Shown: positions 7,782 through 13,953 of the stretch, one piece after another
How positions within the stretch are numbered: the first letter of the stretch is position 1
How the letters are laid out: every line of letters starts with the position of its first letter
Assembly (NCBI GenBank): GCA_937875275.1
Contig: CALNCC010000015.1
Coordinates: 1 to 17,497 of the forward strand
Origin: an uncultured Dysgonomonas sp.
GTDB lineage: Bacteria; Bacteroidota; Bacteroidia; Bacteroidales; Dysgonomonadaceae
DNA: 17,497 nucleotides
Direction: 5' to 3'
Translations under genes and position numbers: made by a program
Notes under the pieces: generated by a model
Seen by the model: only the letters and a program-made list of their open reading frames with translations
The model's database searches: none
Told to the model about the DNA's origin: nothing

Positions 7782-8534
7782 TTATCTGACAGCAATACCC
7801 TCGTTTTTCAGATATTCTTTCAGGTCTTTAATTGATATTTCTCCGAAGTGGAAAACGCTTGCTGCAAGTGCAGCATCCGATTTGCCGTCGATGAATGTGT
7901 CGCGAAAATGCTCCATCTTGCCTGCACCGCCCGATGCGATGATAGGAATGTTCAACGACTCGGATAGTTGTTTCAATGCTTCGTTTGCATATCCGGTTTT
8001 CACGCCGTCATGATCCATGCTGGTAAACAGAATCTCGCCCGCTCCCAGATTCTCAGCTTCTTTAGCCCACGAGAAAAGCTCTTTGTCTGTCTTATTTCTG
8101 CCTCCGCTTGTGTAGCACCACCAAGTGCCGTCCTCGAATTGTGCGTCGATAGCACACACGCAGACTTGTGAACCAAAATTCTTGGCAATGTCGGTGATGA
8201 TCTGAGGGTTGCGTACGGCTGTCGAATTGATGGAAACCTTATCGGCTCCGGCATTCAACAGGCGATCTACGTCCGACAATTCATAGATTCCCCCTCCGAT
8301 AGTGAATGGAATGTTTATATTTTCGGCAATGCGTTTAACTAAATCAGTGAAGGTCTTGCGTTCTTCAAACGATGCGGTAATGTCGAGAAATACCAACTCG
8401 TCAGCACCTTCTTGGCTGTACCTTACCGCCAGTTCGACAGGGTCGCCAGCCTCACGCAGATTGACGAAGTTTGTACCTTTCACTGTTCTGCCGTCTTTTA
8501 CATCCAGGCAGGGGATTATTCTTTTAGCAAGCAT
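7782..8534 (-). CDS. hisF: Imidazole glycerol phosphate synthase, cyclase subunit HisF
   Basis: A 250-residue TIM barrel of typical length. Both catalytic aspartates are present: Asp11 in IIPCLDVKDGR and Asp130 in CAIDAQFEDG. Phosphate-binding loops are seen in IGGGIYELSDV and IIASGGAGKMEHF. HisF uses ammonia channelled from HisH to convert PRFAR into imidazole glycerol phosphate and AICAR, the latter feeding purine synthesis. It acts as a cytosolic HisH:HisF heterodimer. The hisH partner lies three genes upstream in the same run. The gene starts 21 bases after the hisA stop and is followed after 12 bases by a phosphatase gene instead of hisIE. The ATG at 8534 gives the canonical MLAKRIIPCLD N-terminus, so the start is secure. 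Confidence 0.98.
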   Translation of the reverse strand: MLAKRIIPCLDVKDGRTVKGTNFVNLREAGDPVELAVRYSQEGADELVFLDITASFEERKTFTDLVKRIAENINIPFTIGGGIYELSDVDRLLNAGADKVSINSTAVRNPQIITDIAKNFGSQVCVCAIDAQFEDGTWWCYTSGGRNKTDKELFSWAKEAENLGAGEILFTSMDHDGVKTGYANEALKQLSESLNIPIIASGGAGKMEHFRDTFIDGKSDAALAASVFHFGEISIKDLKEYLKNEGIAVR

Positions 8535-8555
8535 ATTTCCTATTTTGTCTAATAA

Positions 8556-9272
8556 TTATCTGCGGCTCAATTGCTCTAATGTAACGCGCTTTTCATAAAT
8601 GGCTTTACCCAAAATGACAGCCGGCACACTTGCCGCCTCCAGATCGAGGATGTCTTGAAAACAGCTGACGCCACCGCTGGCAATAAGGTATAGGTCGGGG
8701 AAATTATGCAATAATTCCTTATATAGAGCGATGGATGGTCCTTGCAGCATTCCGTCTTTGCTGATGTCGGTGCACACTATCTTTTGCGCACCCTTTTGCT
8801 TGTATTCTCCGATGAATGGGATGATGTCTATTGCAGTTGACTCTTGCCATCCCGATACCGCTATTTTATGATCTTTGCAATCGGCTCCGAGAATGATTCT
8901 GTCGCTTCCATACTTGTCGAGCCATCCCGAAAACAATTCAGGGTTGCGTACGGCGATACTGCCGCCCGTAACCATGCTCGCTCCCGAATTGAACGCGATC
9001 TCTAAATCCATGTCGCTTTGCACACCACCGCCAAAGTCGATAGTCAACGATGTACCTTTTGCTATGCGTTCGAGTACCTTGTAGTTTACAATGTGTTTCT
9101 CTTTAGCACCATCGAGGTCGACAAGGTGAAGCCTTCGAAGACCCGCATCTTGAAACATGCGGGCGACTTCTAAAGGATCTTCGTTATATACTTTTTTTTC
9201 GTTGTAATCTCCCTGCGATAAGCGCACGCACTTACCATCGATGATATCTATTGCCGGAATGATTTCGATCAT
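8556..9272 (-). CDS. hisA: ProFAR isomerase HisA
   Basis: A 238-residue half-barrel-repeat TIM protein related to HisF. The N-terminus MIEIIPAIDIIDGKCVRL places the catalytic base at Asp9, and the second catalytic aspartate is Asp131 in ILGADCKD. FGGGVQ, TGGSIAVRNP and CTDISKDGMLQGP are further family motifs. HisA performs the Amadori rearrangement of ProFAR to PRFAR, the substrate of HisH:HisF. Arg18 and the long loop after GDY suit a standard HisA. Nothing here suggests the bifunctional PriA type, although this cannot be excluded by eye. It lies 20 bases after the DUF4870 gene and 21 before hisF. Confidence 0.97.
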   Translation of the reverse strand: MIEIIPAIDIIDGKCVRLSQGDYNEKKVYNEDPLEVARMFQDAGLRRLHLVDLDGAKEKHIVNYKVLERIAKGTSLTIDFGGGVQSDMDLEIAFNSGASMVTGGSIAVRNPELFSGWLDKYGSDRIILGADCKDHKIAVSGWQESTAIDIIPFIGEYKQKGAQKIVCTDISKDGMLQGPSIALYKELLHNFPDLYLIASGGVSCFQDILDLEAASVPAVILGKAIYEKRVTLEQLSRR

Positions 9273-9292
9273 GAATTATTCGATTGTTTTTT

Positions 9293-9751
9293 TCAAGAAA
9301 GTATTTTTACTGTCATAGGATAGTCCCAGTACTCACCGTTGCTAGCCTTTACTGCTGCCATAATCACAAATATGATATATGTTATACCTAATGCAATAAG
9401 GATAGGGATACCAATCAGTACTAAGCATAGGAGTCCGGCAACGATACTGTATATCGTCCAACTAAGCATAAAGTTGATAATGTTTTTTCCGTGTTTGTCT
9501 ACATTCACGTTTTCTTTGTTTGTCAGCCACATCACAATAGGTAAAGCATATCCTACAACGGTGATAAGCCCCAGGAATTGCGATAGATGCATCAACAGGA
9601 GGAAGGTTTTTTCTTCCATTCCCCAAGGATTCTCGTATGACGAGTAGTTGGCATTCAATATCTTTGTTTTTTCACGTTGATACTCTTCTTCTGTAATTGC
9701 TCCTTTCGAACGTAGTTCGTCGAGTGTGTTCAAATCTTCGTATTTTCCCAT
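9293..9751 (-). CDS. SHOCT plus DUF4870 small membrane protein inside the his cluster
   Basis: A 152-residue protein in two parts. Residues 4-32 resemble a SHOCT module (LDELRSKGAITEEEYQREKTKIL), a short helical pair often fused to membrane proteins and thought to mediate oligomerisation. Residues 48-134 carry about three transmembrane segments (about 52-76, 91-110 and 111-133) with the DUF4870/Tic20-like pattern, including HLSQFLG in the first helix and NVDKHGKNIINFMLSW before the second. The function of the family is unknown. It is set between hisH and hisA with gaps of 13 and 20 bases, so it is expressed with the histidine genes. Whether it has anything to do with histidine synthesis cannot be told from sequence. 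Family assignment is from remembered pattern and is good but not checked by search. Confidence 0.85.
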   Translation of the reverse strand: MGKYEDLNTLDELRSKGAITEEEYQREKTKILNANYSSYENPWGMEEKTFLLLMHLSQFLGLITVVGYALPIVMWLTNKENVNVDKHGKNIINFMLSWTIYSIVAGLLCLVLIGIPILIALGITYIIFVIMAAVKASNGEYWDYPMTVKILS

Positions 9752-9764
9752 AATTAGGTGGTTT

Positions 9765-10358
9765 TTAGGTGTTCTGTAAAAAATTAATTAATATTTGTTC
9801 GCCTACGCTGCCGCTTTTTTCGGGATGAAATTGGGTAGCGTAGAAATTGTCTTTGTGCAGAGCCGCGCTGAACGGATGGATATAGTCCGTAGTTGCGGCT
9901 GTGTATTCGTTTATCGGTACATAGTAGCTGTGCACAAAATATACATACCTATTCTCGATAGACGGATCGAATATGTTGCTGTTGAGATTCGATATCGTGT
10001 TCCATCCCATATGCGGTATTTTATCTTCGTGCTTTTGTTTTACGAATCGCTGTACCTTTGTGTCAAAAATATTGAGACAGTCGGTGTCTCCTTCTTCCGA
10101 AGAGGAGCACATCAGTTGCATGCCTAAGCATATGCCCAAAACGGGTTGCGTGAGATTGGGGATGATTTCGTTCAATCCACATTTCCTCAGATATTCCATT
10201 GTCGAACTGGCTTCGCCTACACCGGGGAATATGACTTTATCTCCTTTTCTTATTTTAGTAATGTCGGGCGTAACTATGGCGTCGGCATTGAGACGTTTCA
10301 GCGCATTTTCGACCGAAAAAATATTTCCTGCGTTATATTTTATAACTACTATACTCAT
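9765..10358 (-). CDS. hisH: Imidazole glycerol phosphate synthase, glutamine amidotransferase subunit HisH
   Basis: A 197-residue class I glutamine amidotransferase. The nucleophile Cys77 lies in the elbow GICLGMQLM, and the catalytic His178 and Glu180 are in QFHPEKSG. FPGVGEASS forms the oxyanion-strand region characteristic of HisH, and PHMGWN at 115-120 is another HisH signature. HisH hydrolyses glutamine and passes ammonia to HisF for closing the imidazole ring. The start ATG at 10358 yields the standard N-terminus MSIVVIKYNAGN. It begins 9 bases after the second SMR gene and 13 bases before the DUF4870 gene. No separate promoter is evident in front of it, so its expression probably depends on the upstream SMR/TlpA/VanZ transcript. 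Confidence 0.97.
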   Translation of the reverse strand: MSIVVIKYNAGNIFSVENALKRLNADAIVTPDITKIRKGDKVIFPGVGEASSTMEYLRKCGLNEIIPNLTQPVLGICLGMQLMCSSSEEGDTDCLNIFDTKVQRFVKQKHEDKIPHMGWNTISNLNSNIFDPSIENRYVYFVHSYYVPINEYTAATTDYIHPFSAALHKDNFYATQFHPEKSGSVGEQILINFLQNT

Positions 10359-10367
10359 CCAAAATGT

Positions 10368-10694
10368 TTAATTTGTTGACAATTTGAGCCCTACAATTCC
10401 TATGATGACCATCGACACGAAGAGCATCTTTTTCCAACTTTTCGATTCTTTGAACCAAATGACACCTACCAATACGCTGCCTACGGCTCCTATTCCCGAC
10501 CAGATGGCATAGCCTGTTCCCATCGGAATAGACTTGAGTGCGTAAGATAGTGAGTAAAGGCTTAAAATTACAAAAATGATTGTTAATATTGAATAGCGAA
10601 GTTTACGAAATCCATCGGACAGTTTCATCATGCTGACGAAGCATATCTCAAGAAAACCACCCATAAGTAATGCTAACCAGTATGAATCGATCAT
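10368..10694 (-). CDS. SMR-family transporter, second subunit of a pair
   Basis: A 108-residue protein with four hydrophobic helices, the standard length and fold of the small multidrug resistance family. The essential membrane glutamate is Glu16 in GGFLEICFVSMMK. GTGYAIWSGIGAVG is the conserved third-helix region. SMR proteins are proton antiporters for cationic drugs or, in the Gdx/SugE branch, guanidinium. They work as antiparallel dimers. Its start overlaps the stop of the preceding SMR gene (ATGA at 10694-10691), which points to coupled translation and a heterodimer such as YkkCD-type or EbrAB pairs. The helix-1 sequence after the Glu (ICFVSMMKLSDGF) departs from the Gdx form WAxGLKxxHGF more than its partner does. 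The substrate is not predictable. Confidence 0.92.
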   Translation of the reverse strand: MIDSYWLALLMGGFLEICFVSMMKLSDGFRKLRYSILTIIFVILSLYSLSYALKSIPMGTGYAIWSGIGAVGSVLVGVIWFKESKSWKKMLFVSMVIIGIVGLKLSTN

Positions 10695-11035
10695 GATTTT
10701 CTAAGTTTTTTTCTTGGTTTACTATCTATAAGTTTAAGCCCTACAATACCGCAAATGAGTACGATAAGTGAAATTGTTTTTATCGGGTTAACGTCTTCTT
10801 GCAAAAAGAGCATGCCGATGACGGCTGTTCCGGCAGCACCTATTCCGGTGAATACGGCATAGGCTGTTCCTATCGGAATGGCTTTCAGTGCACGGGCGAA
10901 TAGATAAAAACTTACAATCATAAATGCAATGGAAAATACGCTCCAATTGAGTACCGAGAATCCGTGAGACATCTTGAGCCCGTATGCCCATACGATCTCC
11001 GAAATTCCTGCCAAAATGAGATAAAACCAAGCCAT
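10691..11035 (-). CDS. SMR-family transporter, Gdx/SugE-like, first subunit of a pair
   Basis: A 114-residue four-helix SMR protein. Helix 1 holds Glu13 in GISEIVWAYGLKMSHGF, which closely matches the Gdx/SugE signature of E. coli SugE as I recall it (LLEVVWAVGLKYTHGF). GTAYAVFTGIGAAGTAVIG in helix 3 also fits this branch, as does the CGIVGLKL end. Gdx proteins export guanidinium in exchange for protons. A heterodimeric partner could change this selectivity. The C-terminus carries a basic tail (DSKPRKKLRKS), probably cytoplasmic. It starts 3 bases after the thioredoxin-like gene and overlaps the next SMR gene by 4 bases. I saw no guanidine riboswitch in front of it; the upstream bases are coding. 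Confidence 0.93.
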   Translation of the reverse strand: MAWFYLILAGISEIVWAYGLKMSHGFSVLNWSVFSIAFMIVSFYLFARALKAIPIGTAYAVFTGIGAAGTAVIGMLFLQEDVNPIKTISLIVLICGIVGLKLIDSKPRKKLRKS

Positions 11036-11038
11036 ACT

Positions 11039-11566
11039 TTATTTAGATAATAGGAGGTCAATAAGTTTAACCATCTTCTTAAATTCTTCTTCCTTGTAAA
11101 GACGTGTCAACATTACTATTTTTCCGTCTTTGTCGATGATTACATTGCGGGTTATACCTGCATTCTTCTTTGCATATAGGTTGAATATACCGCCATCATG
11201 ATCCAACCCCATCGGATATGTCGTACCAACCTTTGCAGTATATTCCTCTACTTTTTCTTTCGGTTCTTCTCTATCGATACCATATAGTGCAAAATCAGCG
11301 TTGTCTTTATGCTTTTGCCATATTTCTTTTTCTATATGAGGCATCTCGGCACGGCATACACCGCACCAACTGGCTGTAAACTGAAGCATTACAACCTTGC
11401 CTTTCAGGTCAGATAGTTTTATTTTCTTGCCTGAGGTCAGTTCCACCGTAAAGTTGGGTGCTTTATCGCCGACTTTCACTTTATATTGATAGTCCTCTGC
11501 ATCCTGCGCCGAAGCAAATAGGGTAGGCAAGATTAATGTGAAGAAAAGTAGTGTATATCTTATCAT
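11039..11566 (-). CDS. TlpA-like exported thioredoxin-fold protein
   Basis: A 175-residue protein with a cleavable-looking signal peptide (residues 1-20, ending FASA before QDAED), so it is probably periplasmic. The thioredoxin fold follows: GDKAPNFTVELTSGKKI, then LKGKVVMLQFTASWCGVC with redox cysteines Cys68 and Cys71, then IIDKDGKIVMLTRL. It belongs to the AhpC/TSA-Redoxin/TlpA group that reduces or oxidises disulfides outside the cytoplasm, for example in cytochrome c maturation or general redox upkeep. The cis-proline expected in the GIPTTFLID-type segment is absent: the sequence reads GITRNVIID. This often affects substrate release or redox behaviour, so it may be an atypical member. 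Its start overlaps the VanZ-like gene by 4 bases and it ends 3 bases before the first SMR gene. Confidence 0.88.
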   Translation of the reverse strand: MIRYTLLFFTLILPTLFASAQDAEDYQYKVKVGDKAPNFTVELTSGKKIKLSDLKGKVVMLQFTASWCGVCRAEMPHIEKEIWQKHKDNADFALYGIDREEPKEKVEEYTAKVGTTYPMGLDHDGGIFNLYAKKNAGITRNVIIDKDGKIVMLTRLYKEEEFKKMVKLIDLLLSK

Positions 11567-11973
11567 AATTCATATAGTTGTTTGTTCAGATACCATCTGC
11601 GCAATGTGAGTGCTACAGGCAGTGCCGCAAGAGAACCTAATGTGTCTGCCAGAAAATCGAACCAATCGCCCGTACGATCGGGGAAATACCTCTGCTGCAC
11701 GATCTCAATAAAGCCTCCGTACAGAATCGGAAGAAGTATTGCCAACAGTATAAGCTTGAGGATGATAATGCGTCCGTTGTTCTCGTGGATATACATGAAT
11801 GAAGCCACTATCGAAAGCCCGAAGTACATGAGAAAGTGGACAATCTTATCGGCAGGGATAAAGAACTCACATTCTATATCCGGAATGTCATTCGGCGGAA
11901 TCAGGCAGCACAGGTAGAATATAACTACTGCCACGATTAATGGCGGAATTGTGTACCTTAAATATTTACCCAT
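11563..11973 (-). CDS. VanZ-like family membrane protein
   Basis: A 136-residue protein with four predicted transmembrane segments (about 7-24, 43-61, 69-87 and 108-124). It shows the conserved VanZ pattern: DKIVHFLMYFGLS at 42-54, YGGFIEIVQQRY at 85-96 and DRTGDWFDFLADTLGS at 99-114. The founding member, VanZ, gives low-level teicoplanin resistance by an unclear mechanism, and most members sit in genomes with no glycopeptide resistance, so no resistance claim is made. It heads the nine-gene minus-strand run, with an ATGA overlap to the TlpA-like gene. A Bacteroidota -7 box lies about 40 bases upstream. The ATG at 11973 is the first in frame after that box. Confidence 0.9.
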   Translation of the reverse strand: MGKYLRYTIPPLIVAVVIFYLCCLIPPNDIPDIECEFFIPADKIVHFLMYFGLSIVASFMYIHENNGRIIILKLILLAILLPILYGGFIEIVQQRYFPDRTGDWFDFLADTLGSLAALPVALTLRRWYLNKQLYEL

Positions 11974-12012
11974 ATTAAAAATAGATTAGTATTTGTTTGT
12001 ATAAAACAATTG

Positions 12013-12042
12013 CAAAAATACTTATTTTTTGCGATATATGAA
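12013..12042 (-). promoter_or_regulatory. Predicted promoter of the vanZ-to-phosphatase operon
   Basis: On the minus strand, 12020-12013 is TATTTTTG, an exact TAnnTTTG. TTC at 12042-12040 lies 19 bases upstream, one mismatch from the TTG -33 element. The RNA would begin near 12006, leaving a leader of about 33 bases. The 14 bases around the box are identical to those at the mtaB promoter. Confidence 0.55.
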
Positions 12043-12104
12043 CTGTGATGTGTCTACCTCTTTTTTTCAGTGTGCGAGATTCCTCATTATAAGAAATAAA
12101 TAAT

Positions 12105-12112
12105 TACATTTA
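12105..12112 (+). promoter_or_regulatory. Possible weak -7 box of the glyoxalase-like gene
   Basis: TACATTTA differs from TAnnTTTG at its last base and lies 24 bases before the start codon at 12137, the position expected for a short leader. No -33 match is visible, so this is a tentative call. Confidence 0.3.
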
Positions 12113-12136
12113 TGAGATTTTTAAAGACAATAGATT

Positions 12137-12517
12137 ATGAAAATAAAAGGACGATTCGATCATCTCAATATTAATGTTACTAACCTTGAGAAAAGTATTG
12201 AGTTTTACGACAAGGCCCTCGGGCTGAAAGAAGTACGTCGCAAAGTAGCAGACGACGGAGCGTTTGTGCTGGTTTACTTAGGCGACGGAGAAACTCCGTT
12301 CAGCCTCGAACTGACGTGGTTGAGAGATCATCCTCAGGCTTATGAATTGGGCGAAAATGAAAGTCATTTGTGTATACGTGTGCATGGAGACTATGATGAA
12401 ACAAGGGAATATCACAAGCAGATGGGGTGTGTCTGTTATGAGAATACATCTATGGGATTGTATTTTATCAATGATCCGGACGACTACTGGATAGAAATTC
12501 TTCCTATCGAAAAATGA
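12137..12517 (+). CDS. VOC-superfamily glyoxalase I-like protein
   Basis: A 126-residue single-domain protein with two beta-alpha-beta-beta-beta modules of the vicinal oxygen chelate fold. The four metal ligands of glyoxalase I can be placed: His9 in FDHLNINV, Glu58 in FSLELTW, His77 in ESHLCIRV and Glu120 in DYWIEIL. NDPDDYWIEI is the conserved C-terminal pattern of lactoylglutathione lyase-type proteins. A glyoxalase I would isomerise the hemithioacetal of methylglyoxal and a thiol. Most anaerobic Bacteroidota are not known to make glutathione, so another thiol or substrate is possible. The gene stands alone between divergent and downstream units, 75 bases before the CNNM gene. Family assignment is strong; the substrate is inferred. 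Confidence 0.88.
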   Translation: MKIKGRFDHLNINVTNLEKSIEFYDKALGLKEVRRKVADDGAFVLVYLGDGETPFSLELTWLRDHPQAYELGENESHLCIRVHGDYDETREYHKQMGCVCYENTSMGLYFINDPDDYWIEILPIEK

Positions 12518-12558
12518 GAGATTGATAACATTTTATAATAAAAAGAAAACAAAAATAT

Positions 12559-12566
12559 TATCTTTG
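12559..12566 (+). promoter_or_regulatory. Predicted -7 promoter box of the CNNM-tgt-LptG operon
   Basis: TATCTTTG followed by CA is an exact TAnnTTTG box, 26 bases before the ATG at 12593. Transcription near 12573 would give a leader of about 20 bases. No TTG is found at the right -33 distance, so control by a helper factor or a weak -33 is possible. Confidence 0.55.
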
Positions 12567-12592
12567 CATAGTTACCATCGTTTACAACCAAT

Positions 12593-13933
12593 ATGGACAT
12601 TTTTATATCGTTATTAATAACTCTTCTTTTTGTATTTCTTAATGGTTTTTTTGTTGCGAGTGAGTTCGCAATTGTAAAAGTTCGAATTTCTCAACTCGAG
12701 ATGAAAGCACAGGCTGGCAGCAAAAGTGCCGAGCTTGCAAAACATATCGTTACTCATTTGGATGCCTATTTAGCTGCTACTCAGTTAGGTATAACGCTAT
12801 CCAGTTTGGCCTTGGGGTGGATTGGAGAGCCTATCGTGTCAAAGATTATCGGAAACTTTTTGGCTTTGTTCGATCTCAATATCGGAGCTACAATGTTGAG
12901 TACAATTTCTTTGGCTTCGGCATTCTTGCTGATCACCATCTTGCACATTGTGTTGGGAGAGCTTGCCCCTAAGTCGCTTGCTATCCAGCGATCTGAGCAA
13001 ACAAGTATGGCTGTGGCATATCCCCTTTATGCATTTTATTGGGTGTGTCGCCCTTTCATTTGGATGCTCAACGGTATTGCCAACTTGTTGTTGAAGGCTG
13101 TCGGGCTGCACACTGTTGCCGAAGAAGGGGTATACTCGAGTGATGAGTTGAAATATTTGGTCGATCAGGCGAAGGAAAAAGCTACGCAAGACGATTCATC
13201 GACAGACTATGAGATCATAAAAAATGCGTTCGATTTCTCGGAACGTACAGCAAAACAGGTTATGGTACCTCGTACGCAGGTGGTTGCGATAGATGTGCAT
13301 GACTATGACAACGAGAGCCTCGCTTATGTTATCGAGGAAGGTTATTCTCGCATACCCTGCTACGAAGACAGTATTGATAATATCATTGGGGTCGTGCATT
13401 TGAAGGACATTCTGAAAAAAATGCGCCTAAGCGATTCGGAAGTTATAAGTATAAAAACGATAATCAGACCGGTGTCATTTACGCCCGAAACGAAGCGCAT
13501 CGGACGATTGCTGAAAGAGTTTCAGGTGAAGCACCAACAGATAGCGATTGTGTTGAACGAATATGGTGGTGTAGAAGGAATCATAACGATGGAAGATATT
13601 CTCGAAGAATTGGTGGGTGAAATTCAGGACGAATATGACAACGAGATTCCGTTTGTAGAACAAACAGGCGAGAATGTATATTCGGTGGTGGCAACGTCGG
13701 CCATAAGTGATATCAACGACGAATTGCCGCATTCGATAGATCGTGATAAACAATACGATACACTCGCCGGATATTTGATAGATAAATTTGGACGTATACC
13801 CAATACACAAGATAAACTTGTTTCGGAGGATTACGAATTTACGATACTGAAGAAAAATAAAACGACTATCCTTCTTGTCCAATTGCACGACTTATCGCCT
13901 ATCGAGAACGAAGGGGAATCTGCTTCGGAGTGA
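12593..13933 (+). CDS. CNNM/CBS-pair/CorC-domain membrane protein (hemolysin family)
   Basis: A 446-residue protein with the standard three-part layout. Residues 1-190 form the CNNM transmembrane domain, with NGFFVASEFAIVKVR at 17-31 and LGELAPKSLAI at 121-131. Two CBS domains span about 215-345; the first opens with MVPRTQV at 224-230, and the second ends in GGVEGIITMEDILEELVGEI. A CorC/HlyC-type domain covers about 350-435. Related proteins (CorB/CorC, MpfA, YfjD, CNNM) transport or sense magnesium, with CBS domains binding Mg-ATP. Older annotations call them hemolysins on weak grounds. GldE of gliding Bacteroidota also belongs here, but no gld genes are near. The gene leads an operon, followed by tgt after 20 bases. 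The ATG at 12593 is the first in frame after the -7 box. Confidence 0.92.
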   Translation: MDIFISLLITLLFVFLNGFFVASEFAIVKVRISQLEMKAQAGSKSAELAKHIVTHLDAYLAATQLGITLSSLALGWIGEPIVSKIIGNFLALFDLNIGATMLSTISLASAFLLITILHIVLGELAPKSLAIQRSEQTSMAVAYPLYAFYWVCRPFIWMLNGIANLLLKAVGLHTVAEEGVYSSDELKYLVDQAKEKATQDDSSTDYEIIKNAFDFSERTAKQVMVPRTQVVAIDVHDYDNESLAYVIEEGYSRIPCYEDSIDNIIGVVHLKDILKKMRLSDSEVISIKTIIRPVSFTPETKRIGRLLKEFQVKHQQIAIVLNEYGGVEGIITMEDILEELVGEIQDEYDNEIPFVEQTGENVYSVVATSAISDINDELPHSIDRDKQYDTLAGYLIDKFGRIPNTQDKLVSEDYEFTILKKNKTTILLVQLHDLSPIENEGESASE

Positions 13934-13953
13934 GACGGAATAAAGAATCATAA

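Noticed and set aside
11036..11038. Guanidine riboswitch in front of the SMR pair
   Set aside because: The SMR genes begin 3 bases after the preceding coding region, leaving no room for one.
11563..11973. Glycopeptide resistance from the VanZ-like gene
   Set aside because: The family is widespread without van clusters, and no vanA/vanH/vanX genes are present here.
11974..12136. Histidine leader peptide or attenuator ahead of the nine-gene run
   Set aside because: No short frame with a run of His codons and no competing hairpins are visible in this 163-base gap.
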